A DNA stretch of 64,000 nucleotides, from assembly GCA_020848375.1 (NCBI GenBank), contig JADLAF010000041.1, forward strand, positions 1 through 64,000, written 5' to 3'. This document shows, piece after piece, positions 38,882 through 48,196 of this stretch (position 1 is its first letter; each line of letters starts with the position of its first letter). Under the pieces are notes generated by a model, which searched no databases, was not told the DNA's origin, and saw nothing but the letters and a program-made list of their open reading frames with translations. This DNA is from Ignavibacteriaceae bacterium. GTDB taxonomy: Bacteria; Bacteroidota; Ignavibacteria; Ignavibacteriales; Ignavibacteriaceae. Position numbers and translations under genes: made by a program.

Positions 38882-39619
38882 CTACCTCTCTGATAGTTCT
38901 GATTTACTATGTGGAGCTGATAATTTATAATACATCTCTCTGAAAATACCGAAGAGAATTACGAAAATGAAGAAATAAAAGATCATTCCCGCCCCCAAAA
39001 AAATCGTAGTGACCAGACCTGCCAGTAAAAAAAGAAAATGGAATGGCTTATCCTTAACACCTTCAACCGAGAATTTTGGAAGGGTTTCATATTTAATTCG
39101 GCTGATCATAAGAAGAGACAGAATGAGTACAAGAGGAAACGACCAGATAGTGTACTCCTCCCGGATCAGACCGGCATTTTCGCTAAGGAAAATGAATGAT
39201 GCCAGTGTAATAGCTGAACTCGGTATTGGCAGTCCGCTGAAACTTTTTTTGTCGTAATCGGTGATCTCGAAATTAAAGCGAGCCAGCCGAAAACCACCAG
39301 CGAGCAGCATAGTGGAGGAGAAAATGATGCCCCAGATACCGAATTTTTCAAATACTGCATGATAAATCAAAAAAGAAGGGGCTGCCCCGAAGCTGATAAC
39401 ATCTGCCAGTGAATCGAGTTCAACGCCGAATTCACTTCCGGATTTGAGAAGCCGTGCACTTAAACCGTCCAATGCATCAAGAATGGCAGCAATAATAATT
39501 ACCCAGGCAGCATCACGAAATCTTCCATTTGCGGACAAAATAAGGGAATAAAACCCCATAAACATACTCAGCAGAGTAAAGAAGTTAGGAATAAACCTGC
39601 GGTACGCCTGGTTTTTCAT
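38882..39619 (-). CDS. pssA: CDP-diacylglycerol-serine O-phosphatidyltransferase
   Basis: A 245-residue multi-helix protein with the CDP-alcohol phosphatidyltransferase motif DALDGLSARLLKSGSEFGVELDSLAD, which holds the metal-binding aspartates. It makes phosphatidylserine, the substrate of the decarboxylase encoded just upstream. The start overlaps psd by four bases. Confidence 0.93.
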   Translation of the reverse strand: MKNQAYRRFIPNFFTLLSMFMGFYSLILSANGRFRDAAWVIIIAAILDALDGLSARLLKSGSEFGVELDSLADVISFGAAPSFLIYHAVFEKFGIWGIIFSSTMLLAGGFRLARFNFEITDYDKKSFSGLPIPSSAITLASFIFLSENAGLIREEYTIWSFPLVLILSLLMISRIKYETLPKFSVEGVKDKPFHFLFLLAGLVTTIFLGAGMIFYFFIFVILFGIFREMYYKLSAPHSKSELSER

Positions 39620-40272
39620 TGAACCGGCTTTTCTGCCCTAAAGAGAACGGTTTCTCCGGCTCTGACGATATCACCGACCTTTATCTGAGAGGAAAACCCC
39701 TGACCAACCCAAACGTCAACCCGGCTTCCGAACTTAATCATTCCAAAGCGGTTACCCATACTGACCTGCTCTCCCTGTTTGAGGTCATAAACTATTCTAC
39801 GGGCAACAAAACCGGCTACCTGAGTAAAAAGGACTTTGCCGAGGTGTGAGTCTATGGCAATTTCTGAGCGTTCATTGACCTCAGAGGCCTTATCCTCGAA
39901 TGCGGCTATATACTGCCCTTTATGGTATTTTACGTAATTTACCGTCCCATCAACAGGAATACGGTTTACATGGACGTTAAGCGGCGACATAAAAACAGAA
40001 ATCTGGGTCGCTTTACCTTTGATAAAACCGGGTTCTTCTACTTCCTTTATAATAATAACTTTACCATCGGCTGGGGAGACAATCACATTTTTGTCTGCCG
40101 GGGTAGTCCTTTCGGGGTCACGGAAAAAATTAAGGGTAAAAACAGTCAGGAGACCGGTAAATACAAAAAGGGAATATTTGAGAATTGGATTTGCCGTCCA
40201 GATACCAGCTAGTATCAGGATAAAACAAAGGGCAAAAACCACTCCCATGGTTGAATAGCCGTATTTTGTCAT
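39616..40272 (-). CDS. psd: Phosphatidylserine decarboxylase (short, archaetidylserine-type)
   Basis: A 218-residue short-form decarboxylase with two N-terminal helices, VSPADGKV, HVNRIPVDG and the self-cleavage site FGSRVDVW, where the Ser becomes the pyruvoyl group. It converts phosphatidylserine to phosphatidylethanolamine. With pssA it gives the full route to PE. It is the first gene of the minus block and has a candidate promoter at 40304-40335. Confidence 0.92.
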   Translation of the reverse strand: MTKYGYSTMGVVFALCFILILAGIWTANPILKYSLFVFTGLLTVFTLNFFRDPERTTPADKNVIVSPADGKVIIIKEVEEPGFIKGKATQISVFMSPLNVHVNRIPVDGTVNYVKYHKGQYIAAFEDKASEVNERSEIAIDSHLGKVLFTQVAGFVARRIVYDLKQGEQVSMGNRFGMIKFGSRVDVWVGQGFSSQIKVGDIVRAGETVLFRAEKPVQ

Positions 40273-40602
40273 CTGCCTTTCCGGAATTAAAAAAAAGTAA
40301 TACGAAAGTTAATTAACCGGCAGGTAAGAATGAAACGCCCTGTGCTGAGACCCTGACGATTCTTTGAGCATCAGAAGGGATGGCGTTATCTCCTTTTCTT
40401 CTCCCTTGAAGAATTTTTGAACAAAATAATGATTTGTCTCATTATTATTCCCCGAAACATTCCTTTTTTTCTTGACTGATTAAATGATTTTACCTAATTT
40501 ATAACAGAGTATTTTGTCCGATTTAATCGCGCTTTCACCTTAAGCAAATCGGCAAAAAAACAGGAATTTTGTAAGTCGTTGAACTTTAAAGGTAAAACTT
40601 AA
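40273..40602. other. 330-bp intergenic region between divergent psd and the nitrate operon
   Basis: No credible gene: the small ATG frames here end within about 20 codons. It should hold the promoters for both directions. A candidate minus-strand promoter is listed separately. On the plus side the region before the cytochrome gene is AT-rich (TATTTTG at about 40511, GAACTTTA at about 40582), but I see no box with proper spacing and no clear FNR or NarL site. Confidence 0.6.
40304..40335 (-). promoter_or_regulatory. Candidate promoter for the psd-pssA-pur-tat minus-strand operon
   Basis: On the minus strand TAACTTTC (40311 down to 40304) fits seven of eight positions of the TAnnTTTG box, with TTTC at 40335-40332, 20 bases upstream. 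A 10-bp palindrome GTTAATTAAC (40308-40317) overlaps the box and could bind a regulator. Confidence 0.4.
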
Positions 40603-41475
40603 ATGAAGAACTCTCTAAAATATAGTACAGTGTTTCTGTTACTTTTTTTAACTACACCTGAATATCTCTATTCACAATCCGGGGACCAGTTGTTTTTGAG
40701 TAACTGCCGTGCCTGCCATACAGTTGGCGGTGGTAAACTTGTCGGACCTGACTTAAAAGATGTTACAACCAGGCGGACTGAGCAGTGGCTACTTTCTTTT
40801 ATTAAATCTTCCCAAACGCTTATTAACAGCGGCGATAAAGATGCAGTTGCACTTTTTAACGAATACAATAAAGTCCAGATGCCCGATCAGAACCTGTCTG
40901 AAGCCCAAATCAAGGACATACTTGCTTATATAACTAAGGAAAGCCAAAGTGCCTCAACAACCAATGTAGTTGATAAGGGAGAATCAATTAAACATCCTGT
41001 TATCGGCAAATCACTGGCAGAAGCCAACAGGGATGATATAAACACCGGGAAAGAGTATTTTGAAGGAACGATCAGATTTGCCAACGGCGGTCCTTCTTGT
41101 ATTAGCTGCCATAATGTAGATCATGCTGATATGATTAGCGGCGGATTGTTTGCAATTGATCTTACACTTACAGTTTCACGGTTAGGACCTACCGGCGTTC
41201 ATGCGATGATTACAAATCCCGGATTCCCTGCGATGAAGACCTCTTTTCAGAATAATTCAATTACTCCTGAAGAAGCATTCTATTTAACAGCTTTTTTAAT
41301 GAAAGCAAATAGTGATTCTGAATTTGGTGTTGTTAAAAACTCTTCAGGGTTTTTATTTAATACAGGGTTGATGGGGTCTGCCTTCTTATTTATTGTTTTC
41401 GGAGGTATTTGGTGGGACAGAAAACGGAAATCGGTAAATCACGATATTTTCAAAAGACAAATTAAATCAAAGTAG
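40603..41475 (+). CDS. Membrane-anchored di-haem cytochrome c of the nitrate reductase operon (NarC-like)
   Basis: A 290-residue protein: signal peptide (to about 25, ending YSQ), then a first haem domain with CRACH and a VQMPDQ distal-ligand region. A second domain carries CISCH and PAMKT, and a C-terminal helix (LMGSAFLFIVFGGIWW) is followed by a basic tail. The haem domains therefore face the periplasm. Thermus nar operons also begin with a di-haem cytochrome (NarC) that takes part in electron transfer around the NarGHI complex. narG starts 15 bp downstream. Confidence 0.82.
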   Translation: MKNSLKYSTVFLLLFLTTPEYLYSQSGDQLFLSNCRACHTVGGGKLVGPDLKDVTTRRTEQWLLSFIKSSQTLINSGDKDAVALFNEYNKVQMPDQNLSEAQIKDILAYITKESQSASTTNVVDKGESIKHPVIGKSLAEANRDDINTGKEYFEGTIRFANGGPSCISCHNVDHADMISGGLFAIDLTLTVSRLGPTGVHAMITNPGFPAMKTSFQNNSITPEEAFYLTAFLMKANSDSEFGVVKNSSGFLFNTGLMGSAFLFIVFGGIWWDRKRKSVNHDIFKRQIKSK

Positions 41476-41490
41476 TAAAGGTATTCTAAG

Positions 41491-44400
41491 ATGAGTTGGA
41501 TTCAAGATATCATTTCTCCCGAAACCAGAAAATGGGAAGAGTTTTACAGAAACCGCTTCCAACATGATAGAATTGTCAGAAGCACTCACGGTGTAAACTG
41601 CACTGGCGGCTGTTCATGGCAAATCCATGTTAAAGACGGTATAGTTGTATGGGAAACTCAGCAGATTGATTATCCTTTACTCGAAGGGAACCTGCCCCCT
41701 TATGAACCACGCGGCTGCCAGAGAGGTATTTCCTTTTCCTGGTATCTTTATTCACCACTTAGGATTAAATACCCGCTCATCCGCGGTGCTCTGATTGATC
41801 TTTACAGAGCAGAAAAAGAAGCCACCGGTGATCCTATGAAGGCGTGGGAAAATATTCAGAATGATCCCGAAAAAAGAAAACGCTATCAGAAGGCAAGAGG
41901 CAAGGGTGGTTTCCGCAGAACTACATGGGACGAAGTGCTTGAACTGATGTGTATTGCTAATTTATATACCGCAAAAAAATTCGGACCAGACAGGGTTATC
42001 GGGTTTTCACCGATTCCGGCAATGTCTATGCTCAGTTACGCTGCCGGCTCCAGATTTTTACAGCTTTTTGGCGGAGTAAATTTAAGTTTCTACGATTGGT
42101 ACTGTGATCTTCCAAATGCCTCCCCTGAGATTTGGGGAGAACAAACAGATGTTTGCGAAAGTGCAGACTGGTTTAACTCAAAGATGACCGCCGTCATGGG
42201 TGCAAATCTTAATATGACAAGAACCCCTGACTGTCACTTTTTCGCTGAGTCCAGGCACAATGGGACCAAAGCCGTGGTACTTTCACCCGATTTGAATATG
42301 CCCGCAAAATATGCTGATCAGTGGATACCTCTTCATGCCGGAAGTGACGGAGCTTACTGGATGGCCGTTACTCACGTTATCCTGAAAGAGTTCCATTATG
42401 AAAAGAAAACGCCTTACTTCCTTGATTATGTTAAGCGATATACTGACAGCCCACTATTGGTTGAACTTGTAAAGGAGGGAGATGAATATCGTCCGGGAAA
42501 ATATCTGCGTGCTAACAGAATTGAAAAGTACAAGGGTGCTGAAAACGGCGAATGGAAATTTCTGAACTATGACGAGAAAACCGGAAATCTGGTTATGCCG
42601 AAGGGAAGTGTCGGGCACCGCTGGGATAAAGAGACCGGTAAGTGGAATCTAAAATACGAAGATGGTCTTGATGACTCAGGATTTGAACCCGTACTAACTC
42701 TGCTGGATAACAAAGATGATGTAATAAAAGTTACTATAGATGATTTTGCTTATGACAAAAAATTTGTTCGCGGTGTTCCGGTAAAATATGTATCAACTCA
42801 TGACGGTCAAAAAGTTGCTGTAACTACTGTTTACGATTTGATGTTTGCTCAATATGGTATCAGCCGCGGGCTCGAAGGGGAATACCCTGTAGATTATACT
42901 GATAAAGATCAGTCTTACACCCCTGCCTGGCAGGAAATTTTCACCGGAGTTGATTCAAAAACTGTAATTAACTTTGCGCGCGAGTGGGGGAACACCGCTG
43001 ATGCAACCGGCGGAAAATGTATGATAATTATTGGTGCAGGTATCAATCACTGGTATCATAACAATCTGATGTACCGTGCCGGAATAATGGCGTTAATGTT
43101 GACCGGCTGTATTGGCAAGAACGGCGGTGGTCTTAATCACTATGTCGGTCAGGAAAAACTGGCTCCGTCAGACTCATGGGGAACAATTGCGATGGCGAAA
43201 GATTGGCATCCTGCCTCACGTCTGCAGCAGGCCCCTATCTGGCATTATATAAACACCTGTCAGTATCGTTATGACGGATATTTCAACAAATATAATAAGG
43301 TCCCCGATAATGATTTAACCCGGGGTCATCATGCTGATTTGATATACAAATCAGTAAGAATGGGCTGGATGCCTTTTTATCCACAGTTCAACGTGAACCC
43401 TCTTGAACTTTGCAAGGAAGCAGTTGACAACGGCGCAAAAAATGATGATGAAATTAAAAAATATGTTCTTGATAAATTAAAGAACAAAGAAATAATGTTT
43501 GCCGCCGGTGATCCTGATGCTGAAGTTAACCATCCGCGTGTTTGGTATATATGGCGCGGCAACGCTATCATGGGAAGCATGAAAGGGCATGAATATGCTT
43601 TGAAGCATTATCTCGGCACCCATTCAAACACCATAGGAAAAGATGTGGTTGACGAAAAACCTGCCGAGGTAAAATGGCATGAAATCGCGCCGCAGGGTAA
43701 GATGGATCTGGTTGTTGATCTCAACTTCAGAATGGATTCCTCTGCTCTGTATTCAGATATTGTTCTGCCGGCAGCTTCATGGTATGAAAAGGCAGATATG
43801 AACAGTACAGATTTACATTCGTTCATTCATCCACTTTCTGCAGCTATCGCACCGGTTTGGGAATCCAAAACAGACTGGGATATATTTAAGCTGATAGCTG
43901 AAACCACAAGCAAGCTCGCGAAAAAATATTTTAATGAAGAGCAGGTTGACATCACAACTGTTCCTCTTTCGCATGACGGACCAGATGAAATAACCCAGCC
44001 GACTATAAAAGACTGGTATATGGATGAATGTGAACCTGTCCCTGGTAAAACCACGCAAAAATTAGTTGTTACCAGGCGAGATTACACAAAACTTTATGAG
44101 AAATATATCACACTTGGTGAAGACGCTCGTAACAAGGGGATGAATGCTCATGGTAATCATTATATGTGCGAAGATATGTATGATGAAATGATTGCTTCAC
44201 CTCACTTCCCGGTTGAAAAGATTGACGGAAAAGTTTATCCTTCTCTGAAAGAGGATATTTCGGCGTGCAACGCGGTTCTTCATCTTTCATCACTGACCAA
44301 TGGAGAGTTAACTGTCCGTGCTTATAAAAATATGGAAAAGAAGACCGGTCTGACACTTGCAGACCTCGGAGAGGGAAGCAAAGATGTGCGGATAACCTAT

Positions 44401-45111
44401 GCTGATCTTCAGGCGCAGCCAAGAAGATATAATAACTCGCCAGTCTGGTCTGGTCTTATGACCGATGGGCGTGCTTACTCGGCATTTACTTATAACATCG
44501 AACGGCTGGTACCTTTCCGGACGTTAACCGGCAGACAGCATCTTTATCTTGATCATGAGATGTATATTGCTTTCGGTGAAAATCTTCCTACCTATAAGCC
44601 GTCACCCAAACCGGAGGTTTACGGTGATCTCCGCGAGACTCTGAAAGGCACAAGTGCAAAAGTGCTTAACGTACTCACTCCTCACGGAAAGTGGCACATT
44701 CACTCTACGTATATGGAAAATCTGAGGATGTTAACACTTTCAAGAGGTTGCGAACCCTGCTGGTTAAGTGAAATTGATGCACAAGAACTCGGTATTAATG
44801 ATAACGATTGGGTTGAGGTGTACAACGATCATGGTGTTTTCTGCACCAGGGCAGTTGTTTCCTCCAGAATTCCAAAAGGAGTGTGCATTGTATATCACGT
44901 TCCTGAAAGAACAGTCACTGTGCCGAAGTCTCAGGTAAGAGGAAACAAACGTGCGGGCGGGCATAACAGTTTTACCCGTATTCACTTAAAACCGAATCTG
45001 CTCGCAGGCGGATATGGTCAGTTCAGTTTCCACTTTAACTACTGGGGACCGACAGCAGTTAACCGTGACACACATGTTGTAGTTAAAAAAATGGATAAAG
45101 TCGTATTTTAG
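41491..45111 (+). CDS. narG: Respiratory nitrate reductase alpha subunit
   Basis: A 1206-residue molybdopterin protein very like canonical Nar[12 protein letters not shown] with a later Cys in [17 protein letters not shown] gives the His/Cys3 [4Fe-4S] site, and [22 protein letters not shown] holds the Mo-ligand Asp. There is no twin-arginine signal, so the active site faces the cytoplasm, as in E. coli and unlike archaeal Nar. It reduces nitrate to nitrite with electrons from NarH. A 109-bp gap with a hairpin separates it from narH. Confidence 0.97.
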   Translation: MSWIQDIISPETRKWEEFYRNRFQHDRIVRSTHGVNCTGGCSWQIHVKDGIVVWETQQIDYPLLEGNLPPYEPRGCQRGISFSWYLYSPLRIKYPLIRGALIDLYRAEKEATGDPMKAWENIQNDPEKRKRYQKARGKGGFRRTTWDEVLELMCIANLYTAKKFGPDRVIGFSPIPAMSMLSYAAGSRFLQLFGGVNLSFYDWYCDLPNASPEIWGEQTDVCESADWFNSKMTAVMGANLNMTRTPDCHFFAESRHNGTKAVVLSPDLNMPAKYADQWIPLHAGSDGAYWMAVTHVILKEFHYEKKTPYFLDYVKRYTDSPLLVELVKEGDEYRPGKYLRANRIEKYKGAENGEWKFLNYDEKTGNLVMPKGSVGHRWDKETGKWNLKYEDGLDDSGFEPVLTLLDNKDDVIKVTIDDFAYDKKFVRGVPVKYVSTHDGQKVAVTTVYDLMFAQYGISRGLEGEYPVDYTDKDQSYTPAWQEIFTGVDSKTVINFAREWGNTADATGGKCMIIIGAGINHWYHNNLMYRAGIMALMLTGCIGKNGGGLNHYVGQEKLAPSDSWGTIAMAKDWHPASRLQQAPIWHYINTCQYRYDGYFNKYNKVPDNDLTRGHHADLIYKSVRMGWMPFYPQFNVNPLELCKEAVDNGAKNDDEIKKYVLDKLKNKEIMFAAGDPDAEVNHPRVWYIWRGNAIMGSMKGHEYALKHYLGTHSNTIGKDVVDEKPAEVKWHEIAPQGKMDLVVDLNFRMDSSALYSDIVLPAASWYEKADMNSTDLHSFIHPLSAAIAPVWESKTDWDIFKLIAETTSKLAKKYFNEEQVDITTVPLSHDGPDEITQPTIKDWYMDECEPVPGKTTQKLVVTRRDYTKLYEKYITLGEDARNKGMNAHGNHYMCEDMYDEMIASPHFPVEKIDGKVYPSLKEDISACNAVLHLSSLTNGELTVRAYKNMEKKTGLTLADLGEGSKDVRITYADLQAQPRRYNNSPVWSGLMTDGRAYSAFTYNIERLVPFRTLTGRQHLYLDHEMYIAFGENLPTYKPSPKPEVYGDLRETLKGTSAKVLNVLTPHGKWHIHSTYMENLRMLTLSRGCEPCWLSEIDAQELGINDNDWVEVYNDHGVFCTRAVVSSRIPKGVCIVYHVPERTVTVPKSQVRGNKRAGGHNSFTRIHLKPNLLAGGYGQFSFHFNYWGPTAVNRDTHVVVKKMDKVVF

Positions 45112-45129
45112 AAAAACTTTAGACTTTGT

Positions 45130-45166
45130 CATCTGACGGTTAAATTTTTTTTTTACTTGTCGGATG
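45130..45166 (+). other. Hairpin in the narG-narH gap
   Basis: CATCTGAC (45130-45137) pairs with GTCGGATG (45159-45166), eight pairs including one G.U, around a 21-base T-rich loop. It has no trailing T-run, so it does not look like a terminator. It may be an mRNA processing or stability element, or may space the two cistrons. Confidence 0.4.
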
Positions 45167-45220
45167 GAAGTGTAAAGAATGAATTAAGTAAATTTTTGAC
45201 AATTAAATAAAATAGCAATC

Positions 45221-46768
45221 ATGGACATCAGATCTCAAGTATCAATGGTATTTCACCTGGATAAGTGCATTGGCTGCCACACATGCTCTATCGCCTGTAA
45301 GAATATCTGGACAGACCGCAAAGGTGCTGAATATATGTGGTGGAACAATGTCGAAACCAAACCTGGTACTGGTTACCCTACTAAATGGGAAGACCAAGGT
45401 ATCTATAAAGGCGGTTGGGAGAAAAACGGCGATTCGATTTCACTCAAAGGTGCCGGTAAATTCAAAGGATTGTTTAATATATTTCACAATCCGCATCTGC
45501 CGGTTCTGGATGACTACTACGAGCCATGGACCTATAAATATACTGATCTGATTGAATCTCCTGAAGGTGATGACCAGCCGACAGCCAGACCAGTTTCATT
45601 GATTACCGGCAAGCCAATCGACATTAAATCCGGTCCGAACTGGGATGACGATTTGAGCGGCTCCCCTGATTACGCAAGGCAGGATCCTAATCTGGAAAGT
45701 CTTTCGCCCGGTGAAAGAGAAGCTATGTTTCAACTTGAAAGAATGGCTTTTTATTATCTGCCTCGAATTTGTAATCATTGTCTGAATCCAGCGTGCGTGG
45801 CATCCTGCCCTTCAGGTGCAATTTACAAACGCGGAGAAGACGGCGTGGTCCTTATCAACCAAAAAGTCTGCCGTGCCTGGAGAATGTGCGTAACTGCCTG
45901 CCCGTATAAAAAATCTTATTACAATTGGAGCACCGGAAAATCGGAGAAATGTATTCTGTGTTATCCGCGTCTTGAGGCAGGATTAGCACCGGCTTGTATG
46001 CACTCATGCGTTGGCAGAATCCGATATCTGGGTGTCATGCTTTATGATGCAGACAAAGTGCAGGAAATAGCTGCGAGCGATGGTGATTTGGTTCAGAATC
46101 AGTTAGATATGATTCTTAATCCATTTGATGAAGAGATAATTAAAGCAGCAAAGGCGAACGGAGTAGCAGACAGCACTATCAAAGCAGCACAAAATTCTCC
46201 GGTATATAAATTTGTTAAGGAGTGGGGTATTGCCCTTCCTTTGCATCCTGAATTCAGAACATTGCCTATGCTTTTCTACGTTCCGCCATTGCTCCCGGTT
46301 ATGGCCTCAATTTCTGAAAAGAACAATAAAGCTCAGTCTGAGCAGTTAGATCCGATCGCAAAATTCTGGGATGATCAGTGGCTCTATGATACTTCAACAG
46401 AAGAAATCTGGGGAAGTGTTGATCAGGTTCGTTTCCCGATGAAATATATGGCCAGTCTTTTCACTAATGGTGATGAAGAAAAGGTTAAAGATGTTATCAG
46501 GAAATTAATGGCAGTCAGAATCCACCGCAGAGGAAAGACGGTCGGAGATATTGATTCAGTAAAAGTTGAAAAAGTTCTTTCTGACACCAGAATGAGCGCG
46601 GATACTGCTGATGAAATTTACTACCTGACTTCACTTGCTAAATTTGATGACAGATTTGTAATTCCGCCTGCACACCGCGAGCAGGCGTTTGAGATGCTCG
46701 AGCATACCTCTGATATGAAGGGTGCAACCGGTTTCGGATTTAAAGAAGCACCCTCAAGAGGGATGTGA
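45221..46768 (+). CDS. narH: Respiratory nitrate reductase beta subunit
   Basis: A 515-residue iron-sulfur protein. Cluster ligands appear as CIGCHTCSIACKNIW (about 17-31), CNHCLNPACVASCPSGA, CRAWRMCVTACPYKK and CILCYPRL...CMHSCVGRIRYLG. The W in CRAWRMC replaces a Cys and marks the [3Fe-4S] site of NarH. It carries electrons from the haems of NarI to NarG on the cytoplasmic side. Confidence 0.97.
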   Translation: MDIRSQVSMVFHLDKCIGCHTCSIACKNIWTDRKGAEYMWWNNVETKPGTGYPTKWEDQGIYKGGWEKNGDSISLKGAGKFKGLFNIFHNPHLPVLDDYYEPWTYKYTDLIESPEGDDQPTARPVSLITGKPIDIKSGPNWDDDLSGSPDYARQDPNLESLSPGEREAMFQLERMAFYYLPRICNHCLNPACVASCPSGAIYKRGEDGVVLINQKVCRAWRMCVTACPYKKSYYNWSTGKSEKCILCYPRLEAGLAPACMHSCVGRIRYLGVMLYDADKVQEIAASDGDLVQNQLDMILNPFDEEIIKAAKANGVADSTIKAAQNSPVYKFVKEWGIALPLHPEFRTLPMLFYVPPLLPVMASISEKNNKAQSEQLDPIAKFWDDQWLYDTSTEEIWGSVDQVRFPMKYMASLFTNGDEEKVKDVIRKLMAVRIHRRGKTVGDIDSVKVEKVLSDTRMSADTADEIYYLTSLAKFDDRFVIPPAHREQAFEMLEHTSDMKGATGFGFKEAPSRGM

Positions 46769-46772
46769 TTTT

Positions 46773-47432
46773 ATGAAACTCAATCCCTCAAATTATAATT
46801 CTATTGCCGCGATCTTTGAATATCCGCAGGAGGATTATAAAGAGAAAATTGAAACAGTATTAATGCTGCTTCAGAACGATTATCCGGATTTGGTTGAAGC
46901 ATTTCAATTATTCTCTGATTTCGTTTCCAGATCATCCCGGACTGAAATCGAAGAAATCTATACACGCACTTTTGATGTACAGGCAATTACCACCCTGGAT
47001 ATCGGGTATGTGTTGTTCGGAGATGACTATAAGCGCGGTGAGCTGCTTGCTAATCTTTCGCGCGAACAGCTTGCGGCGAAGAACGAGTGCGGCACCGAAC
47101 TGGCAGATTTCCTTCCGAATGTACTTCGTCTTCTGCCCAAAATGGAGGATGATGTGCTGCGTTTAGAACTTGTGCAGAAGATAATACTGACTTCGCTCAC
47201 AAAAATTGTCTCTGAGTTCGATGAAAAGAAGATTGACAAGAAGAATCAGGTTTATATGAAGCACCATAAAACTATGATAGCAGATTCCGAAGAGTTTAAG
47301 ACTATCTATGTTAAGCCACTGATGGTTACCAAAAAACTAATTCAGAAGGATTTTAAGATAGAATGGGTTGATGAGGATATAACTCTGGTGAATTTTACGA
47401 ACCAGTTAGCTAATGAAATAAAATTGTTTTAA
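46773..47432 (+). CDS. narJ: Nitrate reductase molybdenum cofactor assembly chaperone
   Basis: About 219 residues, helical, with the TorD/NarJ features YEDYKEKIETVL-type AIFEYPQEDYKEK near the start and YTRTFDVQAITTLDIGYVLFGDDYKRGE in the middle, the NarJ signature. An earlier in-frame start exists inside narH, but ATG 46773, five bases after the narH stop, is natural. NarJ holds apo-NarG until Moco is inserted. Confidence 0.92.
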   Translation: MKLNPSNYNSIAAIFEYPQEDYKEKIETVLMLLQNDYPDLVEAFQLFSDFVSRSSRTEIEEIYTRTFDVQAITTLDIGYVLFGDDYKRGELLANLSREQLAAKNECGTELADFLPNVLRLLPKMEDDVLRLELVQKIILTSLTKIVSEFDEKKIDKKNQVYMKHHKTMIADSEEFKTIYVKPLMVTKKLIQKDFKIEWVDEDITLVNFTNQLANEIKLF

Positions 47433-47450
47433 TAAGGATAGAATACTATT

Positions 47451-48179
47451 ATGACCTGGTTATACAACTTTTTATTTATCGCTCTGCCTTATGTGGCTTT
47501 GACCGTTTTTCTCATAGGAACAATATACAGATACAGAGGAACGAAGTTCAAATTCTCTTCTCTGTCTTCCGAATTTTTGGAAGGTAAGAAATTGTTCTGG
47601 GGTTCGGTGCCTTTTCACTGGAGTATTATTATTTTATTCTTCCAGCATTTGACTGCCTTTTTATTACCTGATGCTATACTCTTGTGGAATGCTCAGCCGT
47701 TGCGGCTACTGATTCTTGAAGTCAGCAGTTTTATTCTCGGAATTACTGCTTTCGTAGGTTTGTTCTTTTTGATTTTCAGAAGAACTACAACTTCGAGGGT
47801 TCGGGCAGTTACAACAAGTATGGATTTAATTCTTGAAGGCATCCTGTTTATTCAGATATTCTTAGGACTCTGGGTTGCGTACGGATATAGATGGGGGTCA
47901 TCCTGGTTTGCCTCAGCGCTGTCTCCTTACTTAAAATCAATCTTTTATCTTAATCCTCAGATTGATGTTGTAGCGGCAGCACCGCTTGTTATACAGCTTC
48001 ATATAGCACTTGCTTTTGTTATAGTACTTCTGGTACCTTTTACAAGATTAGTACACTTACTTGTTTATCCGCTCGCTTATCTATGGAGACCCTATCAGCG
48101 TGTGATGTGGTATTGGAACAAGGATAAGATCAGAAATCCCAAAACTCCTTGGACGTTATTTCCGCCAAAGAATAATTAA
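47451..48179 (+). CDS. narI: Respiratory nitrate reductase gamma subunit (cytochrome b)
   Basis: A 242-residue protein with five helices and conserved histidines for two b-haems: FHWSIIILFFQHL in helix 2 and VIQLHIALAFVIVLLVPFTRLVHLL in the last helix, then WRPYQRV at the C terminus. It takes electrons from quinol or from the adjacent cytochrome c and passes them to NarH. Starts 18 bp after narJ. Confidence 0.95.
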   Translation: MTWLYNFLFIALPYVALTVFLIGTIYRYRGTKFKFSSLSSEFLEGKKLFWGSVPFHWSIIILFFQHLTAFLLPDAILLWNAQPLRLLILEVSSFILGITAFVGLFFLIFRRTTTSRVRAVTTSMDLILEGILFIQIFLGLWVAYGYRWGSSWFASALSPYLKSIFYLNPQIDVVAAAPLVIQLHIALAFVIVLLVPFTRLVHLLVYPLAYLWRPYQRVMWYWNKDKIRNPKTPWTLFPPKNN

Positions 48180-48196
48180 TTAGTAAATATTTTATT

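Noticed and set aside
40345-40420. CTGAGA followed by CCTGA-like bases, hinting at a TPP riboswitch
   Set aside because: The conserved second half (GGATAA...CGAAGGGA) is not present, and the psd or nitrate genes are not thiamine-related.
43377-44422. Minus-strand frames of 67-104 residues inside narG
   Set aside because: All are antisense shadows of a strongly conserved gene, with no domain of their own.
45197-45220. TTGACA just before narH as a sigma70-type -35 box
   Set aside because: Only about 18 bases remain before the start codon, with no room for a -10 box and start site; the organism also seems to use different promoter boxes.
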